Made by a program: the position numbers and the translations under genes. Source: Candidatus Eiseniibacteriota bacterium (GTDB lineage Bacteria; Eisenbacteria; RBG-16-71-46). Taken from it: 49,219 nt of DNA. Positions 7,810 to 14,447 of the stretch are shown here, one piece after another. How positions within the stretch are numbered: the first letter of the stretch is position 1; every line of letters begins with the position of its first letter. The stretch covers positions 1 to 49,219 of the forward strand of contig JACOSV010000019.1 of NCBI GenBank assembly GCA_016178725.1, read 5' to 3'. Below the pieces are notes generated by a model. That model was not told where the DNA came from. It saw nothing but the letters and a program-made list of their open reading frames with translations, and did no database searches.

Positions 7810-8688
7810 TCAACCCAGCGACCGCGCCGCCTCCGCCCGGTAGGCCTCGAGCAGCCGCGGCGCGACCGGGCCCCGCGGGCGGGCGCGGCCGTCGAGCGTT
7901 CCGACCGCCACCACCTCCTGCACCGAGCCGGTGAGGAAGATCTCGTCCGCCTGATCGAGATCGGCGCGCGTCAGCCGGCGCTCGCGGGCGTGCAGACCTG
8001 CCGCCCTGCACGCGCCGAGCACCACCGCGCGCGTGATGCCCGGCAGGATGCCGAGCGAGAGCGGCGGCGTCACGACCTGGTCCGCGATCACTGCGAAGAC
8101 GTTGCTCGCCGCCCCTTCGAGCACGAGCCGCGCGCCGCTGACGAGCAGCGCCTCGTCGGCGCGCGCGGCGCGCGCCTCTTCGCGCGCGAGGTGATACGCG
8201 AGCCGGCTCGTCGTCTTGTGCGCGCCCAGGGGCCCCGGTTCGAACGGCCGCTTCGAGACGATCACGCTCGCGGCGCCGCCGCGCGTGCCGCGCCACAGCC
8301 GTCCCGCGACCGGCTCGGCATCGATCCACACGCCCGTGCGCGTCGGGCGTCCGCCAGGGATGCCGCGCGTCACCGTGATCCGCACGACCGCGTCCGCCAT
8401 GTCCCCCTCGTCGAGCAGCTCGGCGATGCCGTCGCGCAGGCGCGCCGGCGAGGGCGGCACGGGGAACCCGAGCACCGCGGCCGAGAGCACGAGCCGCTCG
8501 ATGTGGCGCGTCCAGAAGCGCGGCCGGCCGCCGTCCACGCGCAGCGTCTCGAACAGGCCCTCGCCGTCGCGGGCCCCGCGGTCGAAGAGTGAGAGCGCGG
8601 CCTCATCGCCGCGCCGGAGCCGCCCATCGATCCACAGCGCGCGGGCCGGCGCGGCCGCCGCGCGCTTCACGCCGGTCGCGTTACGCAC
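7810..8688 (-). CDS. pabC: Aminodeoxychorismate lyase (class IV aminotransferase fold)
   Basis: 292 residues from a GTG at 8688. It is a PLP enzyme that converts 4-amino-4-deoxychorismate to p-aminobenzoate plus pyruvate for folate synthesis. It shows ALWIDGRL and LFDRGARDGEGLFETLR at the N-terminus, the PLP Lys in GAHKTTSRL, the class IV signature LEGAASNVFAV and GILPGITRAVVL. Branched-chain aminotransferase and D-amino-acid aminotransferase share the fold. The assignment to PabC rests on its 8-base overlap with the upstream pabB, which makes the pair a natural pathway unit. A separate glutaminase (PabA) is not in this window and may be shared with TrpG elsewhere. Confidence 0.88.
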   Translation of the reverse strand: MRNATGVKRAAAAPARALWIDGRLRRGDEAALSLFDRGARDGEGLFETLRVDGGRPRFWTRHIERLVLSAAVLGFPVPPSPARLRDGIAELLDEGDMADAVVRITVTRGIPGGRPTRTGVWIDAEPVAGRLWRGTRGGAASVIVSKRPFEPGPLGAHKTTSRLAYHLAREEARAARADEALLVSGARLVLEGAASNVFAVIADQVVTPPLSLGILPGITRAVVLGACRAAGLHARERRLTRADLDQADEIFLTGSVQEVVAVGTLDGRARPRGPVAPRLLEAYRAEAARSLG

Positions 8689-10117
8689 CGCCGGCGCCGA
8701 GGCGCGCGGCCGCGGCGTCGATCTCGACCGGGCCGACCACGCGCTCGAGCGCGATGCGCATGCCCTCGGCCTTGTCGAGCGTCTCGCGCAGCTCGGCGTC
8801 GGGATCGGAGTCGGACGTGATGCCGCCGCCGGCGGCGAAGTGGAGCGCCGTGGGCGTCACGATCGCGGTGCGGATCGCGATGTTCCAGTCGGCGTCGCCG
8901 CGCCAGTCGAGGTAGCCGATGCTGCCGGTGTAGAGATGGCGCCGCACCGGCTCGATCGCCTCGAGGAGTTCCATCGCGCGGATCTTGGGCGCGCCGGTGA
9001 TCGAACCGCCCGGGAAGCACGCGTGCAGCAGGTCGAACGCGTCGCGGCCGGCGGCGAGCGTGCCCGTGACGGTCGAGGTGAGATGGAACACCTGCGGGAA
9101 CACCTCGAGCTCGCACAGGCCTGAGACCTCGACCGATCCGGCTTCGCACACGCGGCCGAGATCGTTGCGCAGCACGTCGACGATCATCACGTTCTCGGCG
9201 CGGTCCTTCTCGCTGCCGAGCAGCGCCGCGCGCAGCGCCGCGTCCGTGTCCGCGTCCGCGCCGCGCGGCCGCGTGCCCTTGATCGGCCGCGTTTCGACGC
9301 GCCGCCCGCGCAGCTCGAGGAAGCGCTCGGGGCTCGCCGAGGCGACGGCGTGGTCGCCGCAGCCGAGGAACGCGCCGTAGGGCGCGGGCGAGAACAGCGC
9401 CAGCGCGTCGGCGATCGCGAGCGCGAACGGCGTCGGCTCGGTGTCGGTTTCGATCGTCCAGCGCTGCGAGAGGTTGGCCTGGAAGATTTGGCCGCGCGCG
9501 ATCTCCGCGCGCACGCGGTCCACCGCGGCGCGGTAGCCGTCGGGCGTGAACGTCGAGCGCGGATGCGAGACCTCGTCGCGCCGCACCGGCAGCCGCACGG
9601 TCGTGCGCCGCCCGGCCGAGAGGATCTGCAGCACCTGACGCAGGCGGTCGCGGGCGCGCGCGGCGCGCGGTGCGCCCTCGAGCGGCAGGCCGCTCGAGAA
9701 CAACCACGCCTGCCGCGTCTCGTGGTCGTACGCGCCGACCACGTCGTAGAAGCCGAGCACGACGTCGGGGAGGCCGAGGTCATCGGCCGCGATCGCGGGC
9801 AGCGTCTCGAGGCGCCGGCCGAAGTCGTAGGCCCAGTAGCCGACGACGCCGCCAGTGAACGGCACCAGCGTCGGCAGCTCGTCATTGGCGCGCGCTTCGC
9901 GCGCGAGCCGCCGCCACAGCGCGCACGCGCCGTCGTAATCCGGCCCGCGGAACACCGCGAACGGGTCGGCGCCGAAGAACGACCAGCGCGCACGCGCGTC
10001 GGTCGCGGCCGAGTGCAGCAGAAACGGGTGCGGCAGATTGACCAGCGCGCGGGCCGCGGCGAGCGGATCGGCGACGTCCACCGACTCGACGAGCGGGAGC
10101 TCGGAGTGGAATTGCAT
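8681..10117 (-). CDS. pabB: Aminodeoxychorismate synthase component I
   Basis: 478 residues of the chorismate-binding family. It aminates chorismate to 4-amino-4-deoxychorismate. The diagnostic residue is the Lys in PIKGTRPRG: PabB forms a covalent intermediate there, whereas TrpE has Ala (PIAGT). Other family motifs are RNDLGRVC, FPGGSITGAPKIRAME and YTGSIGYLDWRGDADWNIAIRT. An N-terminal subdomain (about residues 1-190) is complete. The ATG at 10117 has no Shine-Dalgarno, and a putative promoter ends about nine bases upstream, suggesting a leaderless mRNA. It is followed by pabC with an 8-base overlap. Confidence 0.92.
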   Translation of the reverse strand: MQFHSELPLVESVDVADPLAAARALVNLPHPFLLHSAATDARARWSFFGADPFAVFRGPDYDGACALWRRLAREARANDELPTLVPFTGGVVGYWAYDFGRRLETLPAIAADDLGLPDVVLGFYDVVGAYDHETRQAWLFSSGLPLEGAPRAARARDRLRQVLQILSAGRRTTVRLPVRRDEVSHPRSTFTPDGYRAAVDRVRAEIARGQIFQANLSQRWTIETDTEPTPFALAIADALALFSPAPYGAFLGCGDHAVASASPERFLELRGRRVETRPIKGTRPRGADADTDAALRAALLGSEKDRAENVMIVDVLRNDLGRVCEAGSVEVSGLCELEVFPQVFHLTSTVTGTLAAGRDAFDLLHACFPGGSITGAPKIRAMELLEAIEPVRRHLYTGSIGYLDWRGDADWNIAIRTAIVTPTALHFAAGGGITSDSDPDAELRETLDKAEGMRIALERVVGPVEIDAAAARLGAGGA

Positions 10118-10125
10118 GACCCGAG

Positions 10126-10154
10126 AGGTTAGGAGCCCGCCGCGGGCCGGTCAA
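10126..10154 (-). promoter_or_regulatory. Putative promoter of pabBC, predicted leaderless
   Basis: Read on the minus strand, TTGACC (10154-10149), a 17-base spacer and TAACCT (10131-10126) form a -35/-10 pair. The transcription start would fall at about 10118-10120, essentially at the pabB ATG (10117), which itself lacks a Shine-Dalgarno. Confidence 0.4.
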
Positions 10155-10170
10155 CGCCGGCCGGCCGGTC

Positions 10171-10199
10171 TTGACAGCCCACGGAGGCGGCCCAATAGT
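10171..10199 (+). promoter_or_regulatory. Sigma-70-like promoter of the amidohydrolase-PhzF operon
   Basis: A consensus -35 TTGACA (10171-10176), a 17-base spacer and AATAGT (10194-10199, four of six) form a good promoter facing right. Transcription would start near 10206. The TTG of the -35 box is in frame with the gene but cannot be its start codon if this promoter is used. Confidence 0.6.
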
Positions 10200-10260
10200 C
10201 GCCGCGACGCCGTTCGCGCCGGCACGGAGGCCGGCCGCCGGATCGCCAGGGAGGCGAGCG

Positions 10261-11634
10261 CTGGCCACCACCCACATCCATTCGGGCACGCTGGTGTGCA
10301 TGGATCCCGCTTCGCGGGTCCTGGTCGGCGACCTGCTGATCGAGAACGACCGAATCGCCGCGGTCGGCGATGTCACCGCGCCGCTCGCGAAGCTGCGAGG
10401 CGGCAAGGCGGACCAGGCGATCGACGCGTCGGGCGCCCTCGTCATGCCCGGCTTCGTCCACGGCCATCTCCACCTGTGCCAGACGCTGTTCCGCGGCCTC
10501 GCCGAACAGGGCGATCTGCTCCACTGGCTGCGCGACCGCATCTGGCCGCTCGAAGCCGCGCACAGCGAAGCCTCGATCGCGGCGTCGGCGCGGCTCGGAC
10601 TGTGCGAGCTGATCGCGGGCGGCGTCACGTGCATCAACGACATGGGCACGGTGCGCCACACCGAGACGATCGGCGCCCAGCTCGAGGCATCCGGCATCCG
10701 CGCCGTGTTCGGCAAGGCGCTCATGGATCAGGGGGACGGCGTCCCGCCGGCGCTGATCGAGTCACCGAAGCGGGCGCTCGACGACGCGCTCGCGCTGGCG
10801 GGGCGCTTCGACGGCGCGGCGGCCGGACGCCTGCGCGTGGCACTCGCGCCGCGCTTCATCCTCTCGTGCAGCGAGGGACTGTGGCGCGACGTCGCCGACG
10901 CGGCGGCGGAACGCGGGCTCGTCGTCCATACGCATCTCGCCGAGAGCCCGAGCGAAGGACGCGAGGTGTCGGCCGCGGTCGGGACCTCGGCGGCGCGTTA
11001 CTTCGCCGCGCACGGCGTGCTGGGCCCGCGGTTCGTCGGTGCGCACGGCGTGTGGCTCGATGACGAGGAGCTACGCGCGATCGCCGGCGCGGACGCGGCG
11101 CTCGTGCACTGCCCGGCGTCGAATCTCAAGCTCGGGTCGGGCCTCGCCGACGTCCGCGCGTGGATGGACGCCAGGATCCGCTGCGGGCTCGGCAGCGACG
11201 GCGCGGCGTGCAGCAACCGCCTCGACACGTTCCACGAGATGAGCCTCGCCGGCCTCGTGTCGCGCGTCCGCCCCGCCGTGCCCGGCGCAGGGGCCGCGGC
11301 ACCGCCGCTCACGGCGCGCGCGATCGTGGCGCTCGCGACCTGCGAGGGCGCGCGCGCGCTCGGCCTCGGCGACGCGATCGGCTCGCTCGAGGCCGGCAAG
11401 CAGGCGGACGTGATCGTCGTGGACGCGCGGCGTCCGCATTGCGGGCCCGATCCCGAGCACGATCCGTACACGACCCTCGTCCACGCATCGCGCGCCGGGG
11501 ACGTCGTCATGACGATGGTCGCGGGCCGCATGCTCCAACACGACGGCGCATGGACCACGCTCGACCCCGGGCGCGCCGTCGCGGACGCGCGCGCCGAAGC
11601 GCGCGGCGTGCTGCGCCGCGCGGGGCTCGCGTGA
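10261..11634 (+). CDS. Amidohydrolase, 5'-deoxyadenosine/MTA/SAH deaminase-like
   Basis: About 457 residues. The metal-dependent TIM-barrel amidohydrolase motifs are complete: PGFVHGHLH (H69, H71), VHTHLAES (H225, E228), FVGAHGVW (H262) and GLGSDGAACSN (D313). These are the hallmarks of the ATZ/TRZ subfamily that deaminates purine nucleosides, purines or triazines. GSDGAACSNRLDTFHEM and the C-terminal DPYTTLVHASR resemble 5'-deoxyadenosine/methylthioadenosine deaminases. The start is taken as CTG at 10261, six bases after AGGGAGG; the only other options are TTG 10171 (inside the -35 box) or ATG 10300, which would cut the first beta-strand. The stop overlaps the next gene as GTGA. Confidence 0.87.
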   Translation: MATTHIHSGTLVCMDPASRVLVGDLLIENDRIAAVGDVTAPLAKLRGGKADQAIDASGALVMPGFVHGHLHLCQTLFRGLAEQGDLLHWLRDRIWPLEAAHSEASIAASARLGLCELIAGGVTCINDMGTVRHTETIGAQLEASGIRAVFGKALMDQGDGVPPALIESPKRALDDALALAGRFDGAAAGRLRVALAPRFILSCSEGLWRDVADAAAERGLVVHTHLAESPSEGREVSAAVGTSAARYFAAHGVLGPRFVGAHGVWLDDEELRAIAGADAALVHCPASNLKLGSGLADVRAWMDARIRCGLGSDGAACSNRLDTFHEMSLAGLVSRVRPAVPGAGAAAPPLTARAIVALATCEGARALGLGDAIGSLEAGKQADVIVVDARRPHCGPDPEHDPYTTLVHASRAGDVVMTMVAGRMLQHDGAWTTLDPGRAVADARAEARGVLRRAGLA

Positions 11635-12896
11635 TCATCGGCCCGTGCACGGTCGTGACCGGCGGGCCCGCGCCGGCGGTGCTCGACGACGCGGCGGTGC
11701 GCGTGGTCGGCGCGCACATCGCGCAGGTCGGTCCGGCCGGGAGCATCGCCGCCGCGCATCCCGACGACACGCTCTGGCCGGCGCGCGGCCACGTGCTGCT
11801 TCCGGGCCTGATCGACGCGCACGCGCACCTCGCGCGCCATCTCGCGCGCGGGCTCGCCCTCCGCTCGCGCGACGCGTGGGACCGCTACGACGCGGCGCTT
11901 TCGCCCGACGACGTGCACTGGGCGGTCGTGGCCGCGCTGGTCGAGGGCCTGCGTCACGGCGTCACGACCGTGTGCGACTTCCACCGCTCGCCGGGATGTC
12001 TCGACCGGGCGCTGCCCGAGATCGTCGCCGCGGCGACGAAGGTCGGCGTGCGGGTCGCGACCTGCTACGGCGCGTGCGAGAGCGACCCGCCCGCCGCGCG
12101 CGAGGCGGCGTTCGACGAGAGCGCCGCGTTCGCGCGCGATCTGGCGCGGCGCCGCTCGGGACGGCTGCGCGGGATGGTCGGCGTGCGCGCCGGCACGCTC
12201 GCCGGGCTCGATCGGCTCGTCCACCGCTCGCTCGAGGCCGCGGGCACGTCGCAGGCGGTGCACGTGGATCTCGTCCTCGACGCGACGCCGGCCGAGCGCT
12301 GGCCGGACGCCCTGTGGCCGCCGGGCGCGCTGCCCGCAATGTGGGCGCACGCCGAGCGCGCGCCGCGCGGATTGCTCGGCGCCGTGCAGGCGCGCGGCGA
12401 CGCGCTGTCCGCGACCGGCATTGCCGCGGCGGCGGCGCTCGGGCTCGAGACCGACCTCGCGTGGGGGAGCGACGCCGGCCTCCACGCGCCGCCCGCGCCC
12501 GACGCCTCGCACGCGGCGGGCGCGGACCGCATGCAGGTCGAGGCGCACTACGCGCGCGTGTGGGTGCACGGCGCGCGCTGGGCCGCCGAGCCGTTCGGCC
12601 GCGGCATCGGCACGATCGCGCCCGGCGCGCCGGCGGATCTGATGCTCGTGGACTATCGTCCCGCGACCGAGTTCTCGAGCGCCACGGTGTTCGATCACCT
12701 GTGGTCGGGGCTGCTGCGCGCTCCGGTCGCGGGCGTGATGGTGTGCGGCGAGGTGCTCGTGGACAATGGGCAGGTGGTCTCGGTCGACGAACGCGAGGTG
12801 GCGGCGCGCGCGCGCGAATGCGCGGCGCGCGTGTGGACGCGTCTCGACGTCGATGCCCATCGCCCCATGACCCGGCCGATGGGAACGCAACGATGA
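11631..12896 (+). CDS. SsnA-like amidohydrolase with degenerate metal site
   Basis: 421 residues from a GTG at 11631 that overlaps the preceding stop by 4 bases. The N-terminal PGLIDAHAHLARHLARG and GVTTVCDFHRSP, and the C-terminal GTIAPGAPADLMLVDYRP with VMVCGEVLVDNGQ and AARVWTRLD, match the SsnA/YgfK-associated amidohydrolases. The middle is shortened. The usual H-x-x-A-E helix is replaced by AVHVDLVLDATPAERWPD, and an AHG-type motif is only hinted at by MWAHAERAP; WGSDAGLH keeps the Asp. It may be inactive, a partner subunit for the intact upstream deaminase, or a lineage with altered metal binding. Translational coupling to both neighbours favours a joint role in one small-molecule pathway. 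Confidence 0.75.
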   Translation: MIIGPCTVVTGGPAPAVLDDAAVRVVGAHIAQVGPAGSIAAAHPDDTLWPARGHVLLPGLIDAHAHLARHLARGLALRSRDAWDRYDAALSPDDVHWAVVAALVEGLRHGVTTVCDFHRSPGCLDRALPEIVAAATKVGVRVATCYGACESDPPAAREAAFDESAAFARDLARRRSGRLRGMVGVRAGTLAGLDRLVHRSLEAAGTSQAVHVDLVLDATPAERWPDALWPPGALPAMWAHAERAPRGLLGAVQARGDALSATGIAAAAALGLETDLAWGSDAGLHAPPAPDASHAAGADRMQVEAHYARVWVHGARWAAEPFGRGIGTIAPGAPADLMLVDYRPATEFSSATVFDHLWSGLLRAPVAGVMVCGEVLVDNGQVVSVDEREVAARARECAARVWTRLDVDAHRPMTRPMGTQR

Positions 12897-13675
12897 GAAC
12901 CGCTCTGTATCAGGTGGATGCCTTCGCCGACGCCGTCTTCTCGGGCAACCCCGCCGCGATCTGTCCGCTCGACCGCTGGCTGCCCGAAGCGACGATGCAG
13001 TCGATCGCGGCCGAGAACAACCTCGCCGAGACCGCGTTCTTCGTGCCGCGCGCGGGCGGCGACTATGACCTGCGCTGGTTCACGCCCGTGGCCGAGATCG
13101 ATCTCTGCGGCCACGCGACGCTCGCCTCGGCGCACGTCGTGTTCACGAAGCTCGATCCCGCGCGCGACGCGGTGACGTTTCATACGAAGAGCGGGCCCCT
13201 CACGGTGCGCCGCGACGGCGAGCGCCTCGCGATGGACTTCCCGGCGCGCGCGCCGTCGCGCATCGATCCCTCGCCCGCGCTCGCCGAGGCGCTCGGCGCC
13301 GCGCCCGACGAACTGTGGCGTTCGCGCGATCTCATGGCGGTGTTCCGCGACGAGGACGCGGTGCGCGCGCTGAAGCCGTCGTTCGATCGCATTCTGGCGC
13401 TCGGCGCCCACGGCGTGATCGTCACCGCGCCCGGCGCCGGCGTGGACTTCGTCTCGCGATTCTTCGCCCCGCTGATGGGCGTGCCCGAGGATCCCGTCAC
13501 CGGCTCGGCGCACTGCACGCTGATCCCCTACTGGTCGCGGCGCCTCGGGAAGCCGCGGCTCTCCGCGCGCCAGATCTCGCCGCGCGGCGGGAATCTCGCG
13601 TGCGAGGACCAGGGCGAGCGCGTGCGCATCGCGGGCCGAGCCGTGCAGTACCTCGAGGGGACGATCGAGATCTAG
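12893..13675 (+). CDS. PhzF-family isomerase/epimerase-like protein
   Basis: 260 residues. It is a member of the two-domain diaminopimelate-epimerase-like fold of PhzF (trans-2,3-dihydro-3-hydroxyanthranilate isomerase) and YddE/YHI9. Visible motifs are YQVDAFADAVFSGNPAA, NNLAETAFF with the catalytic-type Glu E46, IDLCGHATLASAHV, and EDPVTGSAHCTLIPYW in the second domain. Most genomic members have unknown substrates. It overlaps the amidohydrolase stop as ATGA and is the last gene of the three-gene operon. An 8-bp hairpin overlaps its stop codon. Confidence 0.9.
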   Translation: MRTALYQVDAFADAVFSGNPAAICPLDRWLPEATMQSIAAENNLAETAFFVPRAGGDYDLRWFTPVAEIDLCGHATLASAHVVFTKLDPARDAVTFHTKSGPLTVRRDGERLAMDFPARAPSRIDPSPALAEALGAAPDELWRSRDLMAVFRDEDAVRALKPSFDRILALGAHGVIVTAPGAGVDFVSRFFAPLMGVPEDPVTGSAHCTLIPYWSRRLGKPRLSARQISPRGGNLACEDQGERVRIAGRAVQYLEGTIEI

Positions 13676-13694
13676 CGCCGCCCGACGCGGCGCT
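13674..13694 (+). terminator. Possible terminator at the end of the PhzF operon
   Basis: The arms agcgccgc (13674-13681) and gcggcgct (13687-13694) pair over 8 bp with a 5-base loop. The stem begins inside the TAG stop and has no U-tract, so it may be only a stabilising structure. The 250 bases up to 13948 hold nothing else that I can identify. Confidence 0.3.
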
Positions 13695-13948
13695 GCACGT
13701 CCGCGGCCAGCGTCCTGCGAAACGGCTGCCCCGCCCGGGACACGCGTTTCGCACACGTCGCCTCGTGCGCGCTCCTAACCGCTTGCGCCGCCGCGCCGCC
13801 GTTCTCCTCCCCGCACCGGGCACGCGGCCTGCTCATTCTCCTCCACCGTAGCGCCGAGACGGCGCGAAGGCAGTCCGGCTCCCCACCGAATCCGGATCGA
13901 GCCCGCCGAACTTCCGGCACCGGCCGCGATCCGTAGCGGAGGTTTTCG

Positions 13949-14269
13949 ATGAAGCGCATCACCCTCACCCTGCTGGCCGCCGGCCTCGCGACGCTGGTCG
14001 CCTCCGCGGCGTTCGCGGACACTCCGGGCATCGACCGACGCGAGGTGCGCCAGCACGAGCGCATTGCGCAGGGCGCGCGGAGCGGCGAGCTCACCCGCGG
14101 CGAAGCGAGGCGGCTGCGCGCCGGCCAGCGTCACGTCCGGCGCATGGAGCGTCGCGCGAAGGCGGACGGCGTCGTCACGCCGCGCGAGCGGGCCCGCATC
14201 ACCCGCGCGCAGAACCACCAGAGCCGGACGATCCGGCGCCTCAAGCACAACGGCCGCACGCGCGTCTGA
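13949..14269 (+). CDS. Small secreted basic protein of a conserved uncharacterised family
   Basis: 106 residues with a clear signal peptide (MKRITLTLLAAGLATLVASAAFA) cleaved before DTPGID. The mature part, about 83 residues, is strongly basic and helical: TPGIDRREVRQHERIAQGAR, then a repeated theme of GELTRGEARRLRAGQ and GVVTPRERARITRAQNHQS. The two copies of '(T/V)xxEaxRlxxaQ' look like a duplicated helical hairpin. Proteins of this pattern occur in many Gram-negative genomes without a known function; a periplasmic location is expected. GGAGG lies upstream of the ATG. It is monocistronic, ending before a strong hairpin. Confidence 0.85.
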   Translation: MKRITLTLLAAGLATLVASAAFADTPGIDRREVRQHERIAQGARSGELTRGEARRLRAGQRHVRRMERRAKADGVVTPRERARITRAQNHQSRTIRRLKHNGRTRV

Positions 14270-14366
14270 CGCGTCGGCGCCGCCCATCCAAGTGAATCGG
14301 CGGCGCCCACGGCGTCGCACCGGCTCGCACGGTACCAGGGCAAGGGGCATGAGTCCGGTGCGAATC

Positions 14367-14394
14367 ACCCCCGGCGGGGAAACCCGCCGGGGGT
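14367..14394. terminator. Bidirectional hairpin terminator between convergent genes
   Basis: A perfect 12-bp stem, acccccggcggg (14367-14378) pairing with cccgccgggggt (14383-14394), is closed by a GAAA tetraloop. It lies between the plus-strand small secreted gene and the minus-strand BNR-protein gene, and is followed by a U-containing stretch on the plus strand. Confidence 0.8.
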
Positions 14395-14447
14395 TCGTGT
14401 TGCGCCGCGCCGGATCGCGGCGCGCGCTCGGATTCGCCGCGCGCGGC

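Noticed and set aside
10171-10260. TTG start at 10171 for the amidohydrolase
   Set aside because: This TTG is part of a consensus -35 box with a matching -10 at 10194, so it would be upstream of the transcript.
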